In this document: positions 46,911 to 58,013 of the stretch, piece after piece
Position numbering within the stretch: the first letter of the stretch is position 1
Layout of the letters: every line of letters starts with the position of its first letter
Program-made: the position numbers and the translations under genes
From: Acanthacorydalis orientalis
Lineage: Eukaryota; Arthropoda; Insecta; Megaloptera; Corydalidae
NCBI GenBank assembly: GCA_034766995.1
Contig: CM068317.1
Location: 18,701,654-18,765,653, forward strand
DNA: 64,000 nucleotides
Direction of reading: 5' to 3'
The notes under the pieces: generated by a model
The model's input: only the letters and a program-made list of their open reading frames with translations
Database searches by the model: none
What the model was told of the DNA's origin: nothing

Positions 46911-47784
46911 TGTGGGTCGTTTGATAAGTACGGCAAAAAAGCAAGTTAAACACCGTTTTTTATAAAAATCGTTTTTATTTCTCAACATAGTCTCCATTGA
47001 GGGCTTTAGACCTAGTCCAGTAAATCTGCAAAATACGCATTAACGGCTGCGATGACATTCTCATTCGATGAGATCTCTTCCCACCGAGCCAAATTTTCAA
47101 GTTTGGTGTATGTATAAGGTGGATGAAATATAAATTTAAAACTTGTGCCATTTTCCCATTGCGACGGTCGATTTGTGGAACGGCGCGTTGTTCTGGTGAA
47201 AGAGTACTTTTTTGTGTCCCAATCTTGGCCGTTTTTTATTCAGCTCTTCTTTTAAACGGTCCAATAATGTTTCATAATATACTGTTGTTATCGTTTATCC
47301 CTTCGTTAAGTGATCAATCAGAATCATTCCTTGAGAATCACAAAAAAAAAAAAAAAACAGTGACCATCATCTTCCCAGTCGACAAAACGATGGATTTTTT
47401 CAACGATATCCATCGTGGTAACCTCAATTGGGCGTCCAGAGCACGCTTCATCTTCAGTGCATATTCGGTAACGTTTAAACTCATTTATCCAGACATAAAC
47501 AGTCTTTAACGTAGGTGTAGAGCCTCATGAACTTCATTGAACTCCGGTTTGATCTAGACGGCCCTCCACTCTCAAATAAAAATGTTTTATCTCTGCACGG
47601 AACTCGTTTTTTCCATTTTTTCGTCAATTGCTACAATGCTCGCTTTAAACATCTTTAGAAAATGAACAATGTGTGAAATGTCGCCTATACTAGTTTGAGA
47701 AGTGACACTTGGTAGCCGTGACGTTACTAAATAAATAGTAGTTCCACATCAAATAAATTTACCAAACTTATGAAACGACCCTCG
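46911..47784 (-). mobile_element. mar1 copy 4, different internal deletion
   Basis: 874 bp. Left end tgtgggtcgtttgataagta, right end ccaaacttatgaaacgaccc tcg before TA. Unlike the other three mar1 copies it keeps the N-terminal helix-turn-helix coding part and has lost the first-Asp region, so its deletion is independent. Confidence 0.87.
46975..47616 (-). pseudogene. mar1 transposase, N-terminal and C-terminal parts, broken
   Basis: ATG at 47616 (MEKTSSVQR, stop), then remnants of the helix-turn-helix: VEGRLDQTGVQ.SS-like and the linker TVYVWINEFKR, with EDEARSGRPIEVTTMDIVEK IH in a shifted frame. At about 47395 the sequence jumps into GKMMVTVF, past a run of 15 A (47342-47356), and on to DSQGMILIDHLTKG. 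The second-Asp region survives in a shifted frame (FHQNNAPFHKSTVAMGK), with Asn in place of Asp. The third-Asp box is lost. It differs from mar1 copies 1-3 in which end was deleted. Confidence 0.8.
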
Positions 47785-47911
47785 TATCACAAATGTTTGG
47801 AAACAAAATAGGGAAAATGATTTAGGGGTATATTTTAGGGGATTCCAGAACATTTGCAATAATTCCTCATCTTTCATTGAAATAATTATAATGTATTTTG
47901 TGTTAATTTTA

Positions 47912-49181
47912 TTAGGTTGGTACAAAAATAATTGCGGTTTTTATTGTTTTAAGTTTGGGGTTGATTTTTCTAGTTATCGTTATCTTTTGTTATAGTCATA
48001 TGATACATCATTGTAAGGAATGAAATTAGCATTACTGATTTCAGTTTATGTCCATTGTTTTCATTCTTTAGTATTGTTGGATATAACACTTAAATTAATC
48101 ACGGAAAAAAGCAAATTCGCGCAATTTTGTTGTCTGACTTTAAATTAGGACGTAAAGCAACAGAAACTGCTTGAAATATCAAATTTGTTTTTGGCAAATT
48201 AGTGAACGTACAGCTTAATACCGGTTCAAAAATGTCATAATAGAAATAAAATGCTTGATGATGATGAGAGTCGTGAACGTCCTTCAGTTATAGTTATTAA
48301 TGATTTAAGAACTATTATTATTGAAGTGGACGCACGTAAAACAACTCGAGAAGTAGCAGAAGAACTCAATGTTAATCATTCAGCAGTTGTTCGACATTTG
48401 AGCCTAATTGGAAAAACAAAAAACCTGGTTAAATGGGTGCCGTATGTACTAAACGAACATCAAGCAATCGGCGATACGAAGTATTCTCTGCGCTTCTTTT
48501 GGGTAACAAAAATGATCCCTTTCTTGATCTTATTGTCATATGTGATAAAAAGTGGATTCTCTACAACAAGCGGTTCATCACAGTGACTAGACTGAGGAGA
48601 AGCACCAAAACAGTCTCCTAAAGCGAAGCTGTTAAAAAGATTATAACCACTGTTTGGTGATCGGAAAATGGCATCATTCACTGCAATTTCTTAAATTCTG
48701 GTGAAAAAATAACAACAGAGAAATATTGTCAGGAAATTGAAAAAATGCATGAGAAGTTGTATTGTTTACGGCCAGCATTTGTAAATCGAAAAATACCAAT
48801 TCTTTTCCACGACAACGCCCAACCACACGTCTCACAAATGACTTTAAAAAAATTAAATAAACTAGGTTATAAAACCTTACTTCCACCACTTTATTCACCG
48901 GATCTGTCTCCGACAGATTATCATTGTTTTAAACATTTGAGTAATTCCCTACGACAGAAAGTTTTCAAAGATCAAGCATCAGCTTAAAGCGCTTTCGATG
49001 AGTTCGTTAATTCCAGAACTCCAGAATTCTATCTTGTAGGAATAAACAAACTTGTTTCCCGTTGGGAGAAATATGTGCAGGCTAATGATGTTTATTTTGA
49101 TTAATAAATATAATTTTTATCTGATATATGTGCCTTTACACTCGATACGCAAAAACCCCAATTATTTTTGCACCAACCTAA
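47912..49181 (+). mobile_element. mar3 copy 1, full-length inactive mariner
   Basis: 1270 bp. Left end ttaggttggtacaaaaataa, right end the inverted attatttttgcaccaaccta a, TA on both sides. Termini are nearly those of mar2, so the two families probably responded to related transposases. Confidence 0.93.
48101..49104 (+). pseudogene. mar3 transposase, broken
   Basis: Human SETMAR-like lineage by core motifs. The expected ATG is ACG (48101-48103, acggaaaaaagcaaattcgc). The helix-turn-helix reads IRAILLSDFKLGRKATETA, then, after a shift, LDDDESRERPS and ARKTTREVAEELNVNHSAVV RHL. The linker is KWVPYVLNEHQAI. The catalytic part has IVICDKKWILYNKR (first Asp), WWS..GIIHCNFLN-like, EKYCQEIEKMHEKLYCLRPA FVNRK, FHDNAQPHVSQMTLKKLNKL (second Asp) and PPLYSPDLSPTDYHCFKHL (third Asp; spacing 34). 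The C-terminus is FYLVGINKLVSRWEKYVQA, stop at 49102-49104. All three Asp remain, but several frameshifts and stops block translation. Confidence 0.92.
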
Positions 49182-49989
49182 TAAAACAATGTTTTATTGT
49201 ACAATTTTAATTATATTTCAATTAAACTTCTTTATGTACTTAACTAAAAAACCAATAGAAAAATATCAGTTTTCATACAATAATCAAACTAATAGTAAAT
49301 TATTGTAAACCCACATTTAACCACGTATGTAGTTATTTATATGCATACATATGTATATCTGTTTAGCATGCTTTTGAATTTGAAATGTAAATAACGTAAA
49401 ACCAGTAAGAAAAGACTACAAAAAATTGTTATTCGTTGATTGTATATTTTTATAGCTTTTTATGAACCATGTAACAGACCAATGCCAGATGTATATATTT
49501 CACTGTCTCGTCATACTCTGTACATAAGACTCTACAGTACTACATCATGCATACAGACAGGCCAAGTTTCTTATGAAAAAAGCACAAAGCCGTTTTTTCA
49601 CTCTCGTTTTAATTAATCTAAACAGTATTAAAAGTTATCAAGTTCCATTGCGAAATAAGAACGTATATGAGGATACTAATCGTTTACATATGATTCTATT
49701 AAAAATATTTATGAACGTAATTTCTGCAATGAATGCATCAAAATCAGATAAAATATATTTTATCTGTATATAATTGCGTTAGTAAATGAACAATTACGTA
49801 TATGAACAATATATATCTGATCAAACTAATTACAGAAAAAAATGTATTAAAAATACATATCGTCACTGAATATAAATACATTTATAACAATTATTTTTAC
49901 TAAGTAAAATAAATATACTATTATACTATTATTTTACTTTTTTTCTCTCTGAATAATGAATAATTTTCAATATATAATTATTAAAAACA

Positions 49990-49991
<2 letters not shown>
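49182..49991. other. AT-rich interval, no feature recognised
   Basis: A 66-codon open frame at 49573-49773 shows no family resemblance. Confidence 0.5.

Positions 49992-50045
<54 letters not shown>
49992..50045. repeat. (TA)n microsatellite
   Basis: About 53 bp of TA. Confidence 0.96.
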
Positions 50046-50048
<3 letters not shown>

Positions 50049-50634
50049 ATAATATTTTACTCATAATTTTATATTACCATAGACTAATTAATTGGCTTTA
50101 TTTGCCGTTAATTTTCTCTGGTGATCAATTTTTTTTTAATCACTAATAACAGTGTATTAAATTTATTATATTTAAATAAACAATGATGTTGCTATCACAC
50201 TCATAATTTTATTATTAGATGATTATCGAGCTGCTTTTTCGAGAAAAAAAAATAATTTACCGTGCAATAAACTTTTCATAAAATTTTATTACTATACTAT
50301 TTATAAAATTTGATCTTTTAGGAAATGAGTTAAAAAATGTATTTCTAGTAACTCTTTCTTTAACCCCAGAAAATTAACCATTAATGCTTAGTATTTGTCA
50401 ATTTGACTCATTCGATATAACTGATATACCTATGACTCAAAAATTACTCGACATTGTATAGAAAATGCATAACATATAATAAGTAAGTAGTTTGTACGTA
50501 TTAAAACAGCTATATATTGTTCTTATTGGAAAAAAAATTGTTTAATTTGTGTTTGTTTATTTAGTGACGCAATAGATATAAAAGAGCGGATTTTTGGTCT
50601 AAAAACTTAATATAAAAATGATTACACCGCAATT
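50046..50634. other. AT-rich interval, no feature recognised
   Basis: Nothing supported. Confidence 0.5.
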
Positions 50635-51180
50635 ATGCAAGAGTGGAACAATTATTTTAATTTAGTACCACTAACATATAAAGCTATTTATACTTTTTAC
50701 CAGTAATTTGAAGAACATGGCAGTGTGATAAATTATTCGAAAACAGATAGACTTAGAACAGCCGGATCGAATGCTAGTAAATTTTAATTTGCCAAGTAGC
50801 TATTCAAAACTATCTATCACACCAAGAAATCTATCCACATATTTGTTTGTGTTTAAAGCATTTGTAGATAATTAATTAACTGAATATTAAATTTTAGCAT
50901 TAAATTCAAAGATTAACTCAGAATCTATTGGAATATATTGTTAATCGTTTACTTATTTTATGTAATAATGGTTAATGAGTTGAATACGGAGAACATTAAT
51001 TTGTTTCATAAAATAATTTTGAGTGACGAAGTAACTTTTAAGTTATCTGATAATGCAAACAGACTTTATATTAACATCAAAAATATCGAAATTCATCTTG
51101 AAAGCTAGCTTAACCAACCAGAACTAAACGTTTGGAGTGACAAATGTTTTATTTTCGATATTTGAAACTATATTTATATG
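50635..51180 (+). pseudogene. DUF4817-type transposase fragment (copy 3), strongly decayed
   Basis: FEEHGSVINYSKTDRLRTAG (shifted from a stop) resembles the F...GSV.D....GRPRT linker. At about 51000, NLFHKIILSDEVTFKLSDNA N fits the first-Asp box (IIFSDEATF.L.G.VN), followed by ESXLNQPELNVWSDK, like the RDSPKVNVWC block. Between them the sequence is not readable. It differs from the other two DUF4817 copies and may be another subfamily. The N-terminus and second and third catalytic boxes are not seen. Confidence 0.42.
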
Positions 51181-51425
51181 TATATGCTCGCTTAATATTT
51201 TAAGAACAGTGTTTTCTATGGTATGAAGTAGAATATTTCAAATAAAACAAAGTGTTTCTGTATATCTATACAGTAGTCTGACAACAGAATATTGTCCTTG
51301 TTACTTAACAACATTAGCACTTTAAAAGAGCTTTTACAACAAAACGGAAACAGCTTTATTAAAGATTTAGTGGCGATTTTTACATTTCATAGTATTTAAC
51401 GAGTTCTGTTTGTTAATATCAAGTG

Positions 51426-51748
51426 TTAGGTTGGTAGAAAAGTAATTGCGCTTTATGATCTTCAAATTCATACATATTTTTATCTTTTTTGATTTTGCTC
51501 GCTGTTTTAAGTGGTCCAGAACTGTTGGATGACTAACGCCTAAGTTTTGTGCAAGCTCTCGAATTTTTATGCGTGGTTCTGATTGAACTAACGTCTTCAG
51601 TTGGTCGTGATAAACTGAACAAAGATGCCCGCGACGTTCTTTATCCTCAAGGCTCTCGTCCCCTGTACGAAATTTTTTGCACCGTATGTTCCTTAACTGT
51701 ATCTACATCAATAACATCGTTTATTTTACGAGGAGTTTCTGCTACTTT
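51426..51748 (-). mobile_element. mar2 copy 4, truncated
   Basis: Starts ttaggttggtagaaaagtaa and matches the other mar2 copies up to tttctgctactttac at 51748, where it stops abruptly at a GC-rich patch. About 240 bp of the usual element, including the other terminus, are missing. The helix-turn-helix region is present on the minus strand: MLLM.IQLRNIRCKKFRTGD ESLEDKERRGHL-like, then DQLKTLVQSEPRIKIRELAQ and [11 protein letters not shown]. Confidence 0.85.
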
Positions 51749-51812
51749 ACGATACGAGCGAAGCGAGTCGGGAGAGTGAGAGTAGCGAGTGGGGGGGAAG
51801 AGCCCCCTGGTA
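51749..51812. other. GC-rich patch of foreign composition
   Basis: gatacgagcgaagcgagtcg, ggagagtgagagtagcgagt, gggggggaagagccccctgg. It has a purine-rich strand, nested gcgag repeats and a short ggggg...ccccc inverted repeat. Nothing similar occurs elsewhere in the window. It begins exactly where mar2 copy 4 is cut. Identity unknown. Confidence 0.6.
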
Positions 51813-51817
51813 TTTTA

Positions 51818-51865
51818 AAAAATTATGTTTTGGAAAAATTGTATTTTAGGAATTATATTTTAAGA
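51818..51865. repeat. Three imperfect 15-bp tandem units
   Basis: aattatgttttggaa, aaattgtattttagg, aattatattttaaga: about three units directly after the GC-rich patch. Confidence 0.5.
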
Positions 51866-51990
51866 ATTTTTCGGGTAAGGAATTAAATAGTGTATAGTAT
51901 TTTATGTCTGTCATACTGGGAATATAAGTTTTAATAAAATTATTATAATTTTAATATAAAATATATTTAATAGTATATTTCATTCCGTAT

Positions 51991-51994
<4 letters not shown>

Positions 51995-52032
<38 letters not shown>
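51995..52032. repeat. (TA)n microsatellite beside mar3
   Basis: TA array ending at mar3 copy 2. Confidence 0.95.
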
Positions 52033-52036
<4 letters not shown>

Positions 52037-52567
52037 GTTGGTGCAAAAATAATTGTGGTTTTTATCACTTTAAGTTTGCGCCGATTTTTCTAGTTATCAT
52101 TATCTTTTGTTATTGTCATGTGATACATCATTGTAAAGAATGAAATTAGCACTACTGATTTCAGCTTATATCAATTGTTTTCATTCTTTAGTATTGCTGG
52201 ATATAACCTCTTAAAATAGTCACGGGAAAAAAGCAAATTCGAGCGATTTTGTTGTATGAAAATTTTCTTGTATTTAAATTGGGATCTAAAGCAACAAAAA
52301 CTGCTCGAAATATCAAATTCGTTTTTGGTGAAGAGTCAATTTATGAACGTACTGGTTCCAAAAATTTCATAATGAAAACGAAAACCTTTCAGGTTAGTTT
52401 CAGGACTCCAGAATTCTATCTTGTAGGAATAAACAAACTTGTTTCACGTTGGAAGAAATGTGTCCAGGCCAATGGTCTTTATTTTGATTAATAAATATAA
52501 TTTCTAACTGATATATGCATCTTTATATTCGATATGTAAAAACCGTAATTATTTTGCACCAACCTAA
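52033..52567 (+). mobile_element. mar3 copy 2, internally deleted
   Basis: 535 bp. Left end ttaggttggtgcaaaaataa, right end attattttgcaccaacctaa, followed by TA. It matches mar3 copy 1 at both ends and lacks about 735 bp in the middle. The junction lies near 52390. Confidence 0.92.
52222..52491 (+). pseudogene. mar3 transposase, both ends fused across a deletion
   Basis: The start position has ACG (acgggaaaaaagcaaattcg), as in copy 1. The first helix-turn-helix reads KQIRAILLYENFLVFKLGSK ATKTARNIKFVFGEE, then ERTGSKNFIMKTK. It passes directly to the C-terminal FRTPEFYLVGINKLVSRWKK CVQANGLYFD and a stop at 52489-52491. An 80-codon open frame (52249-52491) covers this fusion. The first to third catalytic Asp are all deleted. 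Confidence 0.85.
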
Positions 52568-52618
52568 TATATATATAAATAAGAGGCCTTTATTCAGCAG
52601 TGGATTGCCAGAAGGTGA

Positions 52619-52620
<2 letters not shown>

Positions 52621-52676
<56 letters not shown>

Positions 52677-52680
52677 GTAT
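52621..52680. repeat. (TA)n-(TATG)n microsatellite
   Basis: About 45 bp of TA then four TATG units. Confidence 0.95.
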
Positions 52681-52978
52681 GCGTATATTATAATATTTTG
52701 AGTAAACTTGAATATATATGCCTTACTATTTTATGAATAACAAGGAACACACTGAGAAGTATTTAATACTGTTTGTCAAAACAAGCGTTTCTATATCATA
52801 GGATCAGAAGTTCAGATCCGGTTTTTTATGGTTTCTTCGATTTCCTCCAGTAAAAATAAATTATTTATGGTTATTTGAAAATAAAACTTATCTCGAGACT
52901 CGTATTCATACAAAAGTATACATGCTCTAGAGTGAATCCTTGTACAAATCAAATATGATTCATTAGAGCAATGACGAA

Positions 52979-53019
<41 letters not shown>

Positions 53020-54990
53020 GGTGAGTGTATATTTGTGTACATGTTTTTAGTATCACTAAAACACAACTCGATGCAAGCAACATTTCTTTGTCTCTAGTCT
53101 CATTCTATAACATCACTAACACTGATGGATGGTATTTTTTTGACTTTTACTGCTTCTTTACTATTTTCGAACAAAACCATTTTAAACGAATACTGTAATA
53201 CAAAGTTCACCCCATCTCCGATTTCATGTTTGTTATGGCGTACGTTATGTCTTGGGGTGTTGACTATAAATTTTAGATCTGTAAAATCATGTTTTATGCG
53301 TTTAACTTTGAAAATAATCTTTGAATGTTATTGATCGTGAACATATTTTATAGGCAATGAAATTTACGACTATATTAACTGAATCTAGATTAAATTTTAA
53401 TATATTTCTTTTACCTCACTACAGTTCATAAAAAATACATTTTATAGGATACTGACAATGGTGCCAAGAGGCGTTTCGTAGCATATGATCTTTTGAATGC
53501 ATAAATCGTTATAGATATATGCACGGTATGGAACATGGAAATTTGTAAAGGACAATTATGAAAATTGGACAATTTGAAAATAATTATACGTAGACAAAAT
53601 TAATTGAATATTTATATTATTATCTAATATTTTAGATACAAAAAATGATTTTATTTACATCAATCCTTTAAAGAATTTCATAAGTTTTTGTATCGAATCA
53701 TTCTAAAAATGGTAGTATTGTGACAAAATTATTATCAGTATATAAAAATAGTACAATAAAAACTAATTATTCGATATTCTAATACATAAAATGTTAGTGT
53801 TTCATTCATTTGCGACAGTAAATTTAACCATAAATTTCAATTGCAATCATTATTAGGTAAGTTATTATTTCGTACAATGTTAGTAGTCCAAGAAGAAACA
53901 TGTCCTTTAATAAGAACTTCTAACAATTAAAAGAATTAAATTTATGCTGCATGTCGAGTAATGGTTTTTAATATCCGGAAAACATTACTAAGATCACTAT
54001 TATCATCAAATATCAAATAAAATTTATTTTTTTTACTCTTATTTGGAACGAATAATAGTATAAAATAAATAACCGAAAAAGTTAATTTTTAGAAAAAAAA
54101 ACAAAGCAGAACTAATATTACTGATGGAATTAATCGATTCCGATATGATTAATCGTTATCTCGAGGGACATTTTTTGATTAATAATCGATTTTAAAATAT
54201 TTAGATTCATATCTTGGGAAAGTATCGATTATTACATGAGAAAGTATCGAAAATTTACTTCGTTTATTTAACAGTATTAGTAAACTTTAGTTTCTGAATT
54301 AGAAATCTGAATTTTCTAATAGTAAAAATGATATCTGGTAGATCACGAAGTTATTTTATTACTTTAACATGTAATGTAACTCGCCCGACTAACTATATTA
54401 TTACTGACGAATTAAACAGATATTTAAGAAAAACTTTGCAAATTTATAAATAAAATCCATTAGTTTTATTGGATAAACAGAACGTGACATATCTGATTGT
54501 TTAAAATTTAACAACCTTTAATTTCAAGTTTATTAGTCAAACAATAAGTCGTTACCTGATAAATTAAATATGATTATTTTTTTTTAGTTTCTTAAAGTGA
54601 TTTCAGAACTAAACAGTTTTATTCTTAAATATTATTTTATCATAGATTTACATGTGTGGTACAGTACTACCTACCTTAATTATTTTTTTTTAATTTTTTT
54701 TATTTTGTTATTCTGTCTTACTTATCGATTAATTGATTATTTACAAATAATAAAACACTTAAATTCATTATTTAATTTTGAATTAACGGAGTGCGATCAT
54801 CTATTAATTGAATTTAAATACCTATCAGTAATTAAAATTTAATATAAAATTAGTAATTTTAATATTAACCGTTTCACTGCAGCGCGCACTAAATAAAAAG
54901 CATTTTCAGTACCAACGTCGCAGTGTGTTAAGACTGATTCAGAATATTTTAAATCAATGAGGAAAAATATATAATCATTAAATTAATATA
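52681..54990. other. AT-rich interval, one TA array, no gene
   Basis: (TA)n at 52980-53010. Open frames at 53125-53334 and 54597-54842 are hydrophobic products of T-rich DNA with no family resemblance. Confidence 0.5.
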
Positions 54991-55114
54991 AATTATTATT
55001 TCTACGAGTATTCATTAAAATTTAATCATTTATGCTAATATATATTTTATAAATATAATAAAACAAATCATTGTAATAATATGAGTTTAATTTTCATGGA
55101 AAAACACGTAAATC

Positions 55115-56340
55115 TATATTACACTTTTTAACGAAAATAACTCACTTCTTTTTCAACAAACGACGTATTTTTTTGCTTTTCATTTTATTTAATGGACCAC
55201 ACCAAACATTAATGTTCAACGCTACTCCGTATATCGTCGTTCATCTATTTTATTCGCACTAGGGCTCTATGTCACCAATTACTCTTCGGATTTCCTCTTT
55301 TAGGTAGGAAATTGTTGTGAAAAAGGATTATTGGCATGCACCTCTCCTTTAATGTGACCCCAAGGAAAGTAGTCCAACGTTGTTAAATCGCAGGACTCGG
55401 TGGTCAATTAATGTCTCCATTTCCGGAAATAATGCGGCTAGGAAATTTTGTACTTAATAAATCAATGATTTTACCATTTGTGTGGTTGGTTGCACTGACC
55501 AGCTAGAACCATATGCCCTCTAGAGCAATATCATCCAATTAAAATATCTTCCAATAGAAAAATTGGTTATCATGTTTCGGTATCGTTTTCTATTTAGAAT
55601 AAATGTTTTACCGACCTGATTCTCAAAAAATAAGGATCAATAACTCCATCGGACTAAAGTGCGCACAGTCACTCTTTCTGTATGCAATAACTTCTCTACG
55701 ATCACTCTAGGATGGTCTTTGTTCTAAATTTGGCGATTTTGCTTGTTAACGTAGCCAGAGAGTTCGAAATGAACCTCATTACTAAAGATGACTTTTCAGA
55801 AAAATCGTGTTGTTGTTCCAGTATCCATTTAACAAATCTGTGACGCAGTGAATGGTGTCTTCAATTATTGTGTTAATTGAATCGTACAGACATTCAGTAC
55901 TAAATCCTTATGCAAAATACGCTATGTGGTTGTCTGTGAAAGGACCAACTGCTGTGAACGTTGTGGAATTGACATTCCTGGCTCTTCCGATACACTTTTA
56001 AGAACCAAGTCAATGTTTTCTTCAGAACAAGTACCACGAACACGTGTTGGTGTTTCTTTTTCTTTAACCGATTCAGTATCATCAAATTTATTCACTAATC
56101 GAAGAGTCGTTGATTTAGATGGATGAGTATATCGAGAATAAATATTGTGTAATTTACGAAATATATTTTTTGTGGAATGATCATTTTCATAACGCAATTG
56201 TATTATTTCAATGCGTTGTTTTGTTGTATATGAAGCTATAACTAAAAATTGCAATATCAAAACTTCAAATTGTCAAAAAAATACACCTGTCAGTTTGACA
56301 TCTGTGAAATATAACCTCTTAAAAAATTGTGACCCTATTG
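55115..56340 (-). mobile_element. DUF4817-type transposon (copy 2), complete length
   Basis: About 1.2 kb. Imperfect inverted ends: left ttacactttttaacgaaaat, right (inverted) gtcacaattttttaagaggt. The transposase fills the minus strand between them. The exact termini and target duplication are uncertain. Confidence 0.55.
55150..56260 (-). pseudogene. DUF4817-type DDE transposase, broken (copy 2)
   Basis: The N-terminal 112 codons (56260 to 55922) are open: TTKQRIEIIQLRYENDHSTK NIFRKLHNIYSRYTHPSKST, LRLVNKFDDTESVKEKETPT RVRGTCSEENIDLVLKSVSE and EPGMSIPQRSQQLVLSQTTT, which is the DUF4817 and second helix-turn-helix region. A stop follows, then RILHKDLVLNVCTIQLTQ, KVIFSNEVHFELSGYVNKQN RQI (first acidic residue, SDEAHF in relatives, here SNEVHF), VTVRTLVRW, RYRNMITNFS and, damaged, the WFQQDGAT and WPPRS.DLTPLDYFLWG boxes. 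The Asp-to-Asn change in SDE, stops and shifts make it inactive. Confidence 0.82.
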
Positions 56341-56352
56341 GAAGACCATTAT

Positions 56353-56360
<8 letters not shown>

Positions 56361-56395
<35 letters not shown>

Positions 56396-56414
56396 GAGAG
56401 AGAGAGGGAGAGAG
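56361..56414. repeat. (TA)n then (GA)n microsatellite
   Basis: CATACATACATA, TA block, then GAGAGAGAGAGAGGGAGAGAG. Confidence 0.95.
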
Positions 56415-56633
56415 GCACTATCGATAACAAAACTACTATTATTATTACAAATAATATTTATTTACTTATTTAAAAAAAATAACATTCTAAAAATAATTGG
56501 TCATTTTATTGTAATTATTTAAATAGTTGCCAATTTAATTTTTTATATATTGTACTTCAAAATGTTGATATTTTCTTTTATCCCTGTTATATTTATATAT
56601 TTCCGTTACAAGTCAAAAATTATTACATATATA

Positions 56634-56636
<3 letters not shown>

Positions 56637-56670
<34 letters not shown>
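56637..56670. repeat. (TA)n microsatellite
   Basis: About 33 bp of TA. Confidence 0.94.
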
Positions 56671-56673
<3 letters not shown>

Positions 56674-57223
56674 ATCATATTATATTATAACAGCATATAT
56701 GAATAATCGTGTTAATCATTCAACATATTATTCTATACGCTCCCCTTAATAATCCATCTTACATCCCTAAGGATAAACATACGGTGAAGTTTAAACACTG
56801 TAATCGGATGCTTTCATTGTATTCCATTTTTAAAATTCTATTTTTTCATCCGCTCGTATATACACCTGTAAAAAATATACCTGCATTCGATGTACCTGCA
56901 TATTTTTGTATAACTGAAACACATATATACCTAGACTGTTTCGTATACAGGTGCATGGGTGCATGTCCTTTTATGTGATCGTTTCAAGTGTGTATCAAAA
57001 TATATTGTTGGGCGTAATTTTTATAGGTAGTCTTTTGCGGTCCACAAACATCTAACCGAAAAAAGTCACTATATGAAGCAAAAAATAAACGATGCGTATA
57101 GAATAAAAAATGTTTTTGCCTTGTTTGAATTTTTGAACAATAGGTTTTGGATGTCGTGAAGATATGATATTTGCATATACCTTTCATACGTTCACATATG
57201 GATGTAGATACTATTATATACAT

Positions 57224-57227
<4 letters not shown>
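56671..57227. other. AT-rich interval, no feature recognised
   Basis: An 89-codon open frame at 56709-56978 shows no family resemblance. Confidence 0.45.
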
Positions 57228-57291
<64 letters not shown>

Positions 57292-57300
57292 TTGTGTGTG
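57228..57300. repeat. (TA)n-(TG)n microsatellite
   Basis: TA block of about 45 bp followed by TGTGTGTGTGTGTGTTTGTGTGTG. Confidence 0.96.
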
Positions 57301-57455
57301 CGATGTGTACGTGAATTTGTGTGTAAGGATGTTTGTTGTAACTTGATATTTTATATATTCTTATTGAGTTTTTTATTTTATAGGTGTTTCAATATTTTTG
57401 CTTATAACGCTAGTACAGTAATGTATTTTATATTCAATTATTTATTTATATACTG

Positions 57456-57458
<3 letters not shown>

Positions 57459-57494
<36 letters not shown>
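57459..57494. repeat. (TA)n microsatellite
   Basis: TA array just before MITE-1 copy 2. Confidence 0.94.
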
Positions 57495-57499
<5 letters not shown>

Positions 57500-57500
57500 T

Positions 57501-57685
57501 AGGTTCATTCAATTTAGGCTTCCACATGAAAGTATTTAAAATTAAAAAAATCAAGTTATTTTCTATTTAGTATTTTAGTTTAATTGCATTTTAGAAATTG
57601 GACTAAAATACTAAATAAAAATAAAATATATTTTTTTTAATTTTTGAGTTTGTTAATACTTTTATGTGAAAGTCTAAATCGAATC

Positions 57686-57689
<4 letters not shown>
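57501..57689. mobile_element. MITE-1 copy 2, palindromic
   Basis: 189 bp. Left end aggttcattcaatttaggct tccacatgaaagtatt; inverted right end aggtgattcgatttagactt tcacataaaagtatt. An inner inverted pair attttagtttaa / ggactaaaatacta is also present. TA arrays on both sides. Same family as 35147-35354. Confidence 0.8.

Positions 57690-57747
<58 letters not shown>
57690..57747. repeat. (TA)n microsatellite between two transposons
   Basis: About 57 bp of TA joining MITE-1 copy 2 to mar2 copy 5. Confidence 0.96.
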
Positions 57748-57751
<4 letters not shown>

Positions 57752-58013
57752 GTTGGTATAAAAATAATTGTGGTTTTTGTTTTTTGAATTCTAACCTGAA
57801 TTTTTTTCAATGAAAGTGTCATTTCATCGTGTTCATGTTAATATCATTTTAAACTGCATTTTTAACAGCGACTTTGGCTTTAGTATCAATTTTGCTTCAA
57901 ATTGAGCTATTGAATTAAAGATGGAAAAGAAGCAAATAAGAACATTTTTTTGTATGAGTTCAAAACGGATGGTACAGCAATAGTAACTGCTCGTAAACTA
58001 AATGATGCTTTTG

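Noticed and set aside
54597..54842. 81-codon hydrophobic open frame
   Set aside because: It is rich in Phe, Ile, Leu and Tyr as expected from T-rich DNA. No signal of selection or similarity.
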